Shown: positions 9,738-17,909 of the stretch, piece after piece
Layout of the letters: each line of letters starts with the position of its first letter
Numbering within the stretch: position 1 is the stretch's first letter
Assembly: GCA_019752335.1 (NCBI GenBank)
Contig: JAIEMJ010000014.1
Coordinates: forward strand, 62,001-126,000
Direction of reading: 5' to 3'
From: Bryobacteraceae bacterium
GTDB lineage: Bacteria > Acidobacteriota > Terriglobia > Bryobacterales > Bryobacteraceae
Length of the DNA stretch: 64,000 nt
Made by a program: the position numbers and the translations under genes
Notes under the pieces: model-generated
Told to the model about the DNA's origin: nothing
Seen by the model: only the letters and a program-made list of their open reading frames with translations
Databases searched by the model: none

Positions 9738-12700
9738 ATGAAAACTCGTCTCGTTTTATTGCTGCTATCGTGCAGTGCTTTGTCTTTTGCGCAGGAATCA
9801 CGCGGCGCCATCCTGGGCCGCGTGAGTGATACTTCGGGCGCTCCGATCGCGGGCGCCGCCGTGCGCGCCACCAATCCCGAGACGGGCATCACCTTGTCGG
9901 CGACGGCGAATGCGGAGGGCAATTACTTCCTGCCTTACCTGGTGCCGGGCAAGTACACGGTGTCAGCCGAACTGACGGGCTTCAAGAAGCTGGTGCAGAA
10001 CGAAATCGAAGTCCGGGTGACGGACCAGGTGAAGCTGGACTTCGCCCTGCAGGTGGGCGATGTGAAGGAAGTGATGGAGGTGACGGCGGAGACGCCGCTG
10101 CTGAATACGGCGGAGGCGTCGTTAGGGCAGGTGGTGGATCAGCGCCGCGCGGTGGAGTTGCCGCTGTTTGCGGGCAACGCCATGGACCTCGTACACTTGG
10201 CGCCCGGCACGGTGAACGGCACGAATCTGCGGCTGCGGAAGGCGCCGTTTAATTCGGCGCCGTCGCAGTTCTCGACGAACGGGGCGGGCAACAACGTGAA
10301 CGAGTTTTCGATTGACGGCGTGGTAAACACGTACTCCGACGGCACCGCGCCGCGCGTGGCTTTCTCGGTGCCGCAGATGGCGATCTCGGAGTTTAAGATT
10401 CAGACCACGCCTTACGACGCGTCGATGGGGCACACGATGGGTAGCGTGGTGAATGTGAACACGAAGGGCGGCACCAACGCGCTGCATGGTGAGGCGCACT
10501 GGTGGTTCCGCAATAAGGCGTTCGACACGCCGACGATCTTCCAGAATCGGTCGGGCGCGAAGCCGGCGCAGTATACGGACAACCGCTATGGCTTTGCCTT
10601 GGGCGGTCCGCTGACGATTCCGAAGGTGTACAACGGCAAGAATAAGACGTTCTGGTTCTACGCCTGGGAAGCGAATAAGTTTCAGGACCCGGCCAACCAG
10701 CAGGTGAGCACGGTGCCGATTCCGCAAGTGCGGCAGGGTGATCTGTCGCCGTATCTCGCACTGGGCGCGGCGTATCAGGTCTTCGATCCGAATACGACCG
10801 TGGCGGGCGCCAACGGGCTGTTCACGCGTACGCCGTTCCCGGGCAACCGCATTCCGGCGAGCCGCCTGGATCCGGTGGCCCTGAATATTCTGAAGGCGTG
10901 GCCGGAGCCAAACCAGCCGACGACGAATCGGGAATTCCGCAATAACTTCTTTCGCTCATCGAAGGCACTGGAAGATTATTGGACGAACATCGGACGCATC
11001 GACCACACGATCAGCGAGAAGCATCGCCTCTTCGGCCGCATGCATCGCGACTATTGGCAGGAAGACAAAAATCGCTTCTTCGATGCGAACGACAACATCA
11101 CCGGCATTGTTCTGAACCGCGTGAACCGCGGCGTGGCGCTGGATGACGTTTACGTCTTTAGCCCGTCGTTGCTGATGAACTTGCGGTACGGCATCACGCA
11201 GCAGGAGTTTCCGGAGCGCCGCGTGAGCCAAGGCTATGACCTTTCGAAGCTGGGCTTTTCCGCGGCCTTGGTAAACTCGCTGGACCGGACGCAAGCCACT
11301 TTCCCGCGCACCAATGTTGCGCCGTTCTCCTTGCTCTCCAATTGGGAGAGCGGCGAGGGCGCGACGTCGTCGTTGATCCACCACTATTCGGGGACGATTA
11401 CCAAGGTGACGGGCGCGCACACCTTACGTTTCGGCTTTGACGGACGCGTGAACCGCGAATTCCGCAATCGTTATCCGCAGCAGACGTCGCCGGACCTGGT
11501 GTTTGGCGGCGGCTTGGCGTCGGCGAGTACGGGCGCCGCGGCGCCGCAGTTGGGCGGCGAGATTACGACGTTCCTGTTGGGCATCCCCGGCGGCAGCATG
11601 GCGCGCGTCGCCAGCTACGCGGAGCAGGACAAGTATATGGGCCTTTTCTTCCAGGATGACTGGAAGCTGACCAAGAAACTGACGGTGAATGCGGGCTTAC
11701 GCTGGGATTTGGAGAGCGGGATTACGGAACGCTTTGACCGGTCAGTCTATGCGTTCAACACGACGACGCCCACGCCGATCGCTTCGGCGGCAGTGGCGCG
11801 TTACGCGGCGGGCACGCAGATTCCGGAGTTGCCGGCCAGCCAGTTCAAGGTGAACGGTGGGCTTACGTTTGCCAACACGGGAGGCAATCCACGCAACTAC
11901 TGGAACGCGCGCTACACGAACTTCCAGCCCCGGATCGGCTTGGCCTATCAGTTGGACGCGAAGACTGTTTTCCGCGCCGGCTACGGCATCTTCACGGCGC
12001 CGATTGGCGTCTATTTTACGAACACGATTCAGACCGGCTTCAGCCAGACGACGCCGATTCAAGCGACGCTCGACAACGGCTTGACCTATATCGCGCGGAC
12101 GGCGAATCCGTTTCCGAATGGCCTCCTGCAGCCGACGGGTGCGTCGCAGGGCTTGGCGACGAACTTGGGGCAAGCGCTGCAGGTGTATGACCCCACGCGC
12201 AAGAACCCTTATGCGCAGCGCTGGAGTTTCGGCTTCCAACGCCAACTGCCGGGGCAGTTCGTCATTGAGAGCACTTACGTTGGCAACCGCGCGACGCGGC
12301 TGGCCGTTGATCGAGACTTGAACGCCTTCCCGAACCAATTCCTGAGCACGTCGCCGGTGCGCGATCAGGATCGCATTAACCTTTTGGGCGCGAATTTTGC
12401 CAATCCGTTTTCGGGCTTGAGCTCGGTGTACGGCACGAATACGAATCGCGGGCAGTTCCTGCGGCCGTATCCGCAATTCGGCACGATTACCGTGAATCAG
12501 CCGGTGGGCTATAGCTGGTATCACGCGATGCAGAGCCGCATTGAGCGGCGCTTCTCGCAGGGGCTGACGGCGCAGTTTAGCCATACGTGGTCAAAGGCGA
12601 TGGAGGCCGTGCAGTTCCTTAACGCCGGCGACGCGCGGCCCTATGAGAATATCTCGGGCATTGACCGGACGCAGGCGATTCGCGGGTCAGCGATTTGGGA

Positions 12701-13241
12701 AGTGCCCTTTGGGCGCGGCCGGCGCTGGGGCGGCAACATCAATCGCGTAACGAACTTTGTCGCCGGCGGCTGGCAATTGAACGGGGTGATGCAGAAGCAG
12801 AGCGGGCAGCCGCTCTCGTTCGGCAATCGCATCTTCAATGGCGACCTATCCCAGGTGCAATTGCCGAAGAACGAACGGTCAGTCGACCGTTGGCTGCGGC
12901 TGGTGCCGAACACGGACGCGGCGACGGCGGCGGCACGTCCGCTAGTGCCTTACGGCTTCGAGTGGCAGGCGGCGCGCCAGTTGGGCAGCAACCTGCGGCA
13001 GTTCCCGCTCAACTTCGGGGGCATTCGCGGACCGGGGCAGTCGCGCTGGGATTTTTCGGCGATCAAGAACTTCAAGTTCAAGGAGCGGCTGAATACGCAG
13101 TTCCGGGCCGAGACTTACAACGCCACGAATTTCCCGAACCTGGGGAACCCGAATACCGATCCGACGAATGCGGCTTACGGGACGATTACGTCGCAGGACA
13201 GTCCGCGAAGCTGGCAGTTCGCGCTGCGGCTGACGTTCTAA
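9738..13241 (+). CDS. Oar-like TonB-dependent receptor with carboxypeptidase-regulatory-like domain
   Basis: This 1167-residue outer-membrane protein has a signal peptide ending SALSFAQ. A carboxypeptidase-regulatory-like Ig-fold follows at about residues 22-105 (GAILGRVSDTSGAPIAGA, then YFLPYLVPGKYTV). Next comes a plug-like region (VDQRRAVELPLFAGNAMDL, FSIDGVV, and GSVVNVNTKGGTNALHG). A long beta-barrel ends in FALRLTF, with a terminal aromatic residue as expected for outer-membrane proteins. GAGG at 9727-9730 lies 7 bases before the ATG. These receptors are greatly expanded in Solibacter-type acidobacteria and probably import large organic substrates; the ligand here is unknown. The divergent PQQ dehydrogenase may act on the same nutrient. 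The stop overlaps the convergent HAD gene by 4 bases (CTAA). Confidence 0.93.
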   Translation: MKTRLVLLLLSCSALSFAQESRGAILGRVSDTSGAPIAGAAVRATNPETGITLSATANAEGNYFLPYLVPGKYTVSAELTGFKKLVQNEIEVRVTDQVKLDFALQVGDVKEVMEVTAETPLLNTAEASLGQVVDQRRAVELPLFAGNAMDLVHLAPGTVNGTNLRLRKAPFNSAPSQFSTNGAGNNVNEFSIDGVVNTYSDGTAPRVAFSVPQMAISEFKIQTTPYDASMGHTMGSVVNVNTKGGTNALHGEAHWWFRNKAFDTPTIFQNRSGAKPAQYTDNRYGFALGGPLTIPKVYNGKNKTFWFYAWEANKFQDPANQQVSTVPIPQVRQGDLSPYLALGAAYQVFDPNTTVAGANGLFTRTPFPGNRIPASRLDPVALNILKAWPEPNQPTTNREFRNNFFRSSKALEDYWTNIGRIDHTISEKHRLFGRMHRDYWQEDKNRFFDANDNITGIVLNRVNRGVALDDVYVFSPSLLMNLRYGITQQEFPERRVSQGYDLSKLGFSAALVNSLDRTQATFPRTNVAPFSLLSNWESGEGATSSLIHHYSGTITKVTGAHTLRFGFDGRVNREFRNRYPQQTSPDLVFGGGLASASTGAAAPQLGGEITTFLLGIPGGSMARVASYAEQDKYMGLFFQDDWKLTKKLTVNAGLRWDLESGITERFDRSVYAFNTTTPTPIASAAVARYAAGTQIPELPASQFKVNGGLTFANTGGNPRNYWNARYTNFQPRIGLAYQLDAKTVFRAGYGIFTAPIGVYFTNTIQTGFSQTTPIQATLDNGLTYIARTANPFPNGLLQPTGASQGLATNLGQALQVYDPTRKNPYAQRWSFGFQRQLPGQFVIESTYVGNRATRLAVDRDLNAFPNQFLSTSPVRDQDRINLLGANFANPFSGLSSVYGTNTNRGQFLRPYPQFGTITVNQPVGYSWYHAMQSRIERRFSQGLTAQFSHTWSKAMEAVQFLNAGDARPYENISGIDRTQAIRGSAIWEVPFGRGRRWGGNINRVTNFVAGGWQLNGVMQKQSGQPLSFGNRIFNGDLSQVQLPKNERSVDRWLRLVPNTDAATAAARPLVPYGFEWQAARQLGSNLRQFPLNFGGIRGPGQSRWDFSAIKNFKFKERLNTQFRAETYNATNFPNLGNPNTDPTNAAYGTITSQDSPRSWQFALRLTF

Positions 13242-13942
13242 AAGATTCGGCAAAGATCGGGGAAGCGCTCCAGGACGATCAGGCGGGGCGCTTCACGGCG
13301 CAATTCCTGTTGCTCCAGGCTCCAGGTGCGTTCGTGGGGAATAAACACCGCGCCGAGGCCGCATTCCAGGGCCGGATTGATGTCGCTCTTGGGCGAATTG
13401 CCGATCATCCAGGCCTTGGCGGGGTCCATCTCACGTTCGCCGACTAGCTGCCGGTAAGCCGGCGCGTTTTTCTCGCGCACGATGCCGAGATGGGTAAAGT
13501 GATGGGCGACGCCGGAACGTTCTACCTTGAGGCGTTGCTCTTCGAGGTCGCCTTTGGTGAAGAGCGTCAGTTCGTGCCGTGTGGCTAACTCGGCGAGGGT
13601 ATCGCCGACGCCGGGGAGTAACTCAATGGGCGCGTCGAGGATGCGCTGGCCCAGCGACAGGACATGGGCGATGTCGGATTCCTTTACTTCGCGCTCCACT
13701 AAGTGCCGGTAGCATTGCGTCATGTTGCGGGCGAAGTTTGCCGCGCCGTAGCCATTCACGCGGATATTGGCAAGCTCCATTTCGTCGAAGATGGCTCGGA
13801 TTTGGGCGGGCGGCAGGTGGGAGTGGTCGAGAAACTCGAGGAAGGCCGCAAAGGCGTCCTCAAAGTAGATGTTGTTTTCCCACAGCGTATCGTCGGCGTC
13901 GATAATCAAATGGCTACGAGCTTGAGGGGTAATGCCGTCCAT
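13238..13942 (-). CDS. HAD-superfamily hydrolase
   Basis: This 234-residue cytosolic phosphatase-like protein carries all four HAD motifs. Motif I is DADDTLW with nucleophile D15 and acid/base D17. Motif II is LFTK near residue 129. A conserved lysine is at about 158 (REKNAP). Motif IV is GNSPKSDI at 181-188. A helical cap lies between motifs I and II, as in the haloacid dehalogenase/phosphoglycolate phosphatase class. The substrate cannot be assigned. The ATG at 13942 overlaps the end of the upstream LON-domain gene by 29 bases, so the two are probably translated from one transcript. The gene converges on the receptor with a 4-base stop overlap. Confidence 0.9.
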   Translation of the reverse strand: MDGITPQARSHLIIDADDTLWENNIYFEDAFAAFLEFLDHSHLPPAQIRAIFDEMELANIRVNGYGAANFARNMTQCYRHLVEREVKESDIAHVLSLGQRILDAPIELLPGVGDTLAELATRHELTLFTKGDLEEQRLKVERSGVAHHFTHLGIVREKNAPAYRQLVGEREMDPAKAWMIGNSPKSDINPALECGLGAVFIPHERTWSLEQQELRREAPRLIVLERFPDLCRIF

Positions 13943-14567
13943 GTCCGTTCGTGTGCGCCACTTTCTTGATTTGCTCAGCCGCCGCCTGGCGCCGCTGGTA
14001 ATTAGGCAGGAAGTCGCCTAACTTACGCAAGCGCACCGGCTCGGAGCGTGTGGCGAGTAACTGCTGGCGGAATTCGAGGTCGGGAATTCCTTGGGCTAAC
14101 TGAAAGCTCAGTTGCGGATGAGTAAAGTCTACCAGGAAGGGCCACTCTTCCTCGGGCGAAGGAAAGGCCGCGCGAAAGAGGCTGCTGACGCGTTCGCGTA
14201 AGTCCTCGGCGGCTTCGGTTTCCGTATCGGCGAAGAAGTTTACCTCAGCGCGAAGAAAAGCCCGTTCCTGATTCAGCGCCGAGATTTCGAAGCGCCCTTC
14301 GCCCACGGTAAGAATATCCATCTGGCCGTCCGCGGCGGTGTCGAGCACGCGCTCCACGCGCGCCGCGCAACCCAGGTTGACGACGCCGCGTTCCATGGCC
14401 AGCACAATCCCAAAGACGCTCTGGTCGCGAATGGCCTCGCCGATCATCTCCTTGTAGCGTTCCTCGAAGATGTGGAGAGGCAATTGTGTGCCGGGAAGCA
14501 ACACCACGTTCAATGGAAAAAGTGGGATGAGCACTCCTCGAATCGTAACATGGCATGTTACTCTCAT
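13914..14567 (-). CDS. LON substrate-binding-domain protein
   Basis: The protein is 217 residues from the ATG at 14567, or 206 from a GTG at 14534. The LON N-terminal domain signature is clear: LIPLFPLNVVLLPGTQLPLHIFEERYKEM, shown here as a position (about residues 12-41 from the ATG). There is no AAA or protease domain, so this is a stand-alone LON domain protein, a widespread family of unknown function that may bind substrates. The GTG fits the usual start of homologues better. The ATG would place the coding sequence across the palindrome at 14545-14561 and overlap the divergent SDR gene. It is followed by the HAD gene with a 29-base overlap. Confidence 0.85.
   Translation of the reverse strand: MRVTCHVTIRGVLIPLFPLNVVLLPGTQLPLHIFEERYKEMIGEAIRDQSVFGIVLAMERGVVNLGCAARVERVLDTAADGQMDILTVGEGRFEISALNQERAFLRAEVNFFADTETEAAEDLRERVSSLFRAAFPSPEEEWPFLVDFTHPQLSFQLAQGIPDLEFRQQLLATRSEPVRLRKLGDFLPNYQRRQAAAEQIKKVAHTNGHGRHYPSSS
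14545..14561. promoter_or_regulatory. Perfect 17-bp palindrome between divergent genes, operator candidate
   Basis: GTAACATG-G-CATGTTAC is a perfect 8-1-8 inverted repeat in the divergent region between the LON-domain gene and the SDR-aroK run. Its size and form resemble operators of TetR-type dimeric repressors. It contains or touches the ATG candidates of both genes, so later GTG starts (14534 minus strand, 14571 plus strand) deserve weight. No regulator gene lies next to it. Confidence 0.5.
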
Positions 14568-15344
14568 CAGGTGAATTGCGCGGGAAAAGTGGTGCTGATT
14601 ACCGGCGCGAGCGAAGGCATCGGGCTCGCTTGCGCGGAAGCCCTGCGTGCTCGAGGCGCGCAGGTGGTGGGCGTCGCGCGGAACGAGGCCAAGCTGCGCG
14701 CTATCGCGGGGTTGCATGCCATTCCAGGCGACCTTACCGAACCGGGCTTCGCCGCGCACGCGGTGGCCGAGACGGTGTCGCGCTGCGGCCGCTTGGACAT
14801 CCTGATCAACAACGCCGGCATCGGCCTTTATGCGCCCAGTTGGCAGGCGTCTTTGGATGATACGCGCCGCATGTTTGAGCTCAACCTGATGGCGCCCCTG
14901 GCGCTCACGCAAGCGGCCGTACCGCATATGCGCGCGCAAGGGGCGGGCTTAATCGTGAACGTCGGCTCGATCGCGGGCAAGATGACGTTGCCCTGGCTGA
15001 CGCTGTACTCGGCGTCGAAGTACGCGCTGGGCTCGTTTACGGACGGGCTGCGCCTGGAACTGGCTGGGAGCGGCGTCGGCGCGATGTTGGTGTGCCCGGG
15101 CTACGTTTCTACCGGCTTTCAGAGCCACGTCCTGGGCGGACGGCCGCCCGCGAAGATCTTCCACGCGCGAGGGATGGCGATCACTCCGGAACAGTGCGCG
15201 GCAGCGATTGTCCGCGGCATTGAGCGGGGCAGCCGCACCGTGCTGACACCGTCGCTCGGCTGGGCCTTGGTGGCCGCCGCGCGACTGCTGCCGCGCATCG
15301 TCGATGCACAACTACGTCGGCTGAATGAGAGCCATTCCGCATGA
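14550..15344 (+). CDS. Short-chain dehydrogenase/reductase
   Basis: This classical SDR is 264 residues from the ATG at 14550. A GTG at 14571 gives 257 residues and avoids the palindrome. The NAD(P)-binding motif is TGASEGIG (18-25), with NNAG at 87-90. The catalytic residues are S140 (NVGSIAG) and Y153-x3-K157 (YSASK). The C-terminal part is hydrophobic and may associate with membranes. The substrate is unknown. The neighbouring fabZ and lpxA make a lipid or 3-ketoacyl substrate possible, but this is inference. Its stop overlaps the aroK start in an ATGA arrangement, so it heads the SDR-aroK-fabZ-lpxA-lpxI-addB-addA run. Confidence 0.9.
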   Translation: MACYSHQVNCAGKVVLITGASEGIGLACAEALRARGAQVVGVARNEAKLRAIAGLHAIPGDLTEPGFAAHAVAETVSRCGRLDILINNAGIGLYAPSWQASLDDTRRMFELNLMAPLALTQAAVPHMRAQGAGLIVNVGSIAGKMTLPWLTLYSASKYALGSFTDGLRLELAGSGVGAMLVCPGYVSTGFQSHVLGGRPPAKIFHARGMAITPEQCAAAIVRGIERGSRTVLTPSLGWALVAAARLLPRIVDAQLRRLNESHSA

Positions 15345-15865
15345 TTCTGCCACTGAAGAACACGCCGGGCATTTATCTGGTGGGCTTTATGGGCTGCGGG
15401 AAGTCCACGGTGGGACGCAGCCTGGCGGCGGCCTTGGGATGGCCCTTCCAGGACCTCGACGCCGTCATTGAAACGAGGGAACAGACCACCATCAGTCAGC
15501 TATTCGCTGAGCACGGCGAGGCTGAGTTTCGCCGTCGCGAGTCAGCGGCGCTGCGGCAGGCGATGGCGCAGGTGCCGCAGGGGCGGCCCTTGGTGCTGGC
15601 GTTGGGCGGCGGCGCCTATGGGGTGGAAGAGAATCGCCAGACGCTCGCAGGGCATGGCGTGAGCCTGTGGATCGATTGCCCACTGGAGCGCTGCCGGGAG
15701 CGCGTCGCGAAGGAGCGGCACCGGCCCTTGGCGCGCGACCCCGAAGCCTTTGCGAAGCTCTACGAAGCCCGACGCCCCTTGTATGCTTTGGCCGACTTCC
15801 GCATCGACGCCGACACCGATGACGACAGCGAAACTGTCCGCCGGATTCTGCCGTTGCTATTATGA
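15341..15865 (+). CDS. aroK: Shikimate kinase
   Basis: The enzyme phosphorylates shikimate to shikimate 3-phosphate in aromatic amino acid synthesis. At 174 residues it has normal length. The Walker A motif GCGKST is at 18-23, the shikimate/Mg-binding DLD at 38-40, the GGG substrate loop near 90 (LALGGGAYG), and the lid/adenine region around ERHRPLAR. Start and stop overlaps with both neighbours (ATGA with the SDR, ATGA with fabZ) show translational coupling. No other aro gene is nearby. Confidence 0.94.
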   Translation: MILPLKNTPGIYLVGFMGCGKSTVGRSLAAALGWPFQDLDAVIETREQTTISQLFAEHGEAEFRRRESAALRQAMAQVPQGRPLVLALGGGAYGVEENRQTLAGHGVSLWIDCPLERCRERVAKERHRPLARDPEAFAKLYEARRPLYALADFRIDADTDDDSETVRRILPLLL

Positions 15866-16311
15866 AGGCTCACATGCCCGTACTGGATATTGACGCCATT
15901 AAAGACATCTTGCCCCATCGCTATCCGTTCCTCCTGGTGGACCGGATCCTGGAGATGGAGGAGAATCGCATCGTCGGGCTGAAAAACGTCAGCATCAACG
16001 AGCCCTTCTTTATTGGGCATTATCCGAATTACCCCGTGATGCCGGGCGTGCTGATTGTGGAAGCGATGGCCCAAACGGCCGGCGTGCTGGTGCTGAGCCA
16101 AGTGCCGGACCGGCATTCGAAAGTGGTTTTGATGGCGTCCATCGAAGAAGCCAAGTTTCGCCGTCCGGTGCGGCCGGGCGACGCGTTGCGGATGGAACTG
16201 ACTTACATCAAGAAGAAATCGACCATCGCGAAGATGAAGGGCATGGCGACCGTGGACGGCGTGCCGGTGGCCGAAGCGATCGTGATGTGTACCATCGCGG
16301 ACCGGGGGTAA
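15862..16311 (+). CDS. fabZ: (3R)-hydroxyacyl-ACP dehydratase FabZ
   Basis: FabZ dehydrates 3-hydroxyacyl-ACP in fatty acid elongation and shares the 3-hydroxymyristoyl-ACP pool with LpxA. At 149 residues it has typical length. The hotdog-fold active-site helix shows H53 in IGHYPNYPVMPG and E67 in VEAMAQT. The N-terminal HRYPFLLVDR signature is also present. A second start (MPVLDIDAI) four codons in is possible. The gene overlaps aroK by ATGA, and lpxA follows directly, the arrangement seen in many Gram-negative lipid A clusters. Confidence 0.96.
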   Translation: MKAHMPVLDIDAIKDILPHRYPFLLVDRILEMEENRIVGLKNVSINEPFFIGHYPNYPVMPGVLIVEAMAQTAGVLVLSQVPDRHSKVVLMASIEEAKFRRPVRPGDALRMELTYIKKKSTIAKMKGMATVDGVPVAEAIVMCTIADRG

Positions 16312-17090
16312 GGCCTACGCTGCACCCTACCGCTATCGTTCACCCGCAAGCGCGCGTCGATCCCAGCGCGGAACTCGGGCCTTACACCATCGTCGGCGCG
16401 GACGTGGAAATCGGCGCACGCACGCGCATCATGGCCAACGTTTGCCTGGAAGGGCCCACCGTCATTGGCGAAGACAATCTCTTCTACCCGTACTCTACTG
16501 TCGGCTTGGCGCCCCAAGACAAGAAGTACCGCGGCGAACGGGCCGAGACGCGCATTGGCCATCGCAATACGATTCGCGAGTTTGTCACGATTCACCGCGG
16601 TACCGAGGGCGGAGGCGGCGTTACCGCCATCGGGGACGACAACTTACTGATGGCTTATGCCCACGTCGCCCACGATGTGCGGATCGGCCACCATACGGTG
16701 ATCGCCAACGGAGTTACCTTTGCGGGCCACGTCACCGTGGAAGATTGGGCGACGATTGGCGCATTTACGGGCGTGCATCAATTCTGCCGCGTCGGCCAGC
16801 ACGCGATGATCGGCGGCTATAGCGTGATTCTGCAGGACGTACTCCCTTTTTCGGTGACTTCGGCGGAACGGGTTACCAAGGCTTATGGCGAAAACAAGAT
16901 TGGCCTCGAACGGCGCGGGTTCACGCCGGCGCAGATTTCTGCTTTGCACAAGGCGTTTCGCTGGCTGCGCGATAAGAAGCTGAATACGACGCAAGCCGTG
17001 GAGAAGATGCGCGCGGAGCTACCGCCGGATCCGGCGCTAGACCAGTTACTCGCTTTTATCCAAACGTCGGAACGCGGATTCATCAAATAA
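16287..17090 (+). CDS. lpxA: UDP-N-acetylglucosamine acyltransferase LpxA
   Basis: LpxA performs the first step of lipid A synthesis, acylating UDP-GlcNAc at O-3. The protein shows left-handed beta-helix hexapeptide repeats over residues 13-190, with the catalytic histidine at about 129 in HVAHDVRIGHH. The C-terminal helical domain ends with the ADP-like QTSERGFIK. The GTG start at 16287 overlaps fabZ by 25 bases and adds about ten residues before TLHPTAIVHP, where homologues usually begin. The only closer alternative is a CTG at 16320 just after GGGGGTAAGG. The start is therefore uncertain, while the identity is not. Confidence 0.94.
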   Translation: MYHRGPGVRPTLHPTAIVHPQARVDPSAELGPYTIVGADVEIGARTRIMANVCLEGPTVIGEDNLFYPYSTVGLAPQDKKYRGERAETRIGHRNTIREFVTIHRGTEGGGGVTAIGDDNLLMAYAHVAHDVRIGHHTVIANGVTFAGHVTVEDWATIGAFTGVHQFCRVGQHAMIGGYSVILQDVLPFSVTSAERVTKAYGENKIGLERRGFTPAQISALHKAFRWLRDKKLNTTQAVEKMRAELPPDPALDQLLAFIQTSERGFIK

Positions 17091-17903
17091 ATGAAGTACG
17101 GGCTCATCGCGGGCAACGGCCGCTTTCCTATCCTGGCGCTCGAGGCAGCACGTGGCTTGGGCCACGAAGTGGTGGCGATTGGCATTGAAGAAGAGGCGTC
17201 GCCGGAGATCGCGCAGTTAGCGGCGAAGACTTATTGGATTTCGCTCGGCGCGCTGAGTAAGTTGATTGACATCTGCCATCAGGAGCAGGTTACCGAAGTG
17301 ATTATGGCCGGGCAGGTGAAGCACGCCAAGATCTTCTCGGCGATCCGTCCGGATTGGCGTTTGGCGAAGTTACTCTTCTCGCTGGAGGCGAAAAACACGG
17401 AAGCCCTGATTGGCGGCGTGGCCAAGATTCTGGCGGATGAAGGAATTCAGTTGGGCGACTCGACGCGCCTGCTGAAGCCTCTGTTAGCCGGCGAAGGCGT
17501 ACTCACCAAACGAAAGCCGACCGACGATGAGCGCAAGGATCTCGACTACGGACGGCGCATCGCGAATGCGCTGGCGCAGGTGGACGTCGGGCAAAGCGTC
17601 GCCATCGCAGAGCGGGCCTGTGTCGCCTTGGAGGCGATGGAAGGCACGGATGCGATGCTGGCGCGCGCGGCGGGGTTGGCGGACGGCAAGCCGTTGCGCC
17701 TGGTGAAGGTATCGCGCCGCCGCAGGCACTTACAATTTGACGTGCCGGTGGCGGGCCCTTTGACGATCGCCGCGATGAAACAGAGCGGGGCGACCGCCCT
17801 GGCGGTGGATGCGGGCCGGACGCTCCTGCTCGACAAAGATGAGATGATCGCCGCCGCCAACGCCGCCGGCGTGAGTATCATAGGATATCTACCTTCTGAG
17901 TAA
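17091..17903 (+). CDS. lpxI: UDP-2,3-diacylglucosamine pyrophosphatase LpxI
   Basis: LpxI (DUF1009) hydrolyses UDP-2,3-diacylglucosamine to lipid X. It replaces LpxH in alphaproteobacteria, acidobacteria and others. The 270-residue protein begins YGLIAGNGRFPILA and contains VIMAGQVKH. The C-terminal catalytic half has GQSVAIAERACVALEAMEGTD (about residues 164-184) and ends in a binding region with LLLDKDEMIAAAN. The start codon follows the lpxA stop with no gap. The neighbours fabZ and lpxA support the assignment. Confidence 0.94.
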   Translation: MKYGLIAGNGRFPILALEAARGLGHEVVAIGIEEEASPEIAQLAAKTYWISLGALSKLIDICHQEQVTEVIMAGQVKHAKIFSAIRPDWRLAKLLFSLEAKNTEALIGGVAKILADEGIQLGDSTRLLKPLLAGEGVLTKRKPTDDERKDLDYGRRIANALAQVDVGQSVAIAERACVALEAMEGTDAMLARAAGLADGKPLRLVKVSRRRRHLQFDVPVAGPLTIAAMKQSGATALAVDAGRTLLLDKDEMIAAANAAGVSIIGYLPSE

Positions 17904-17909
17904 CTGAGT

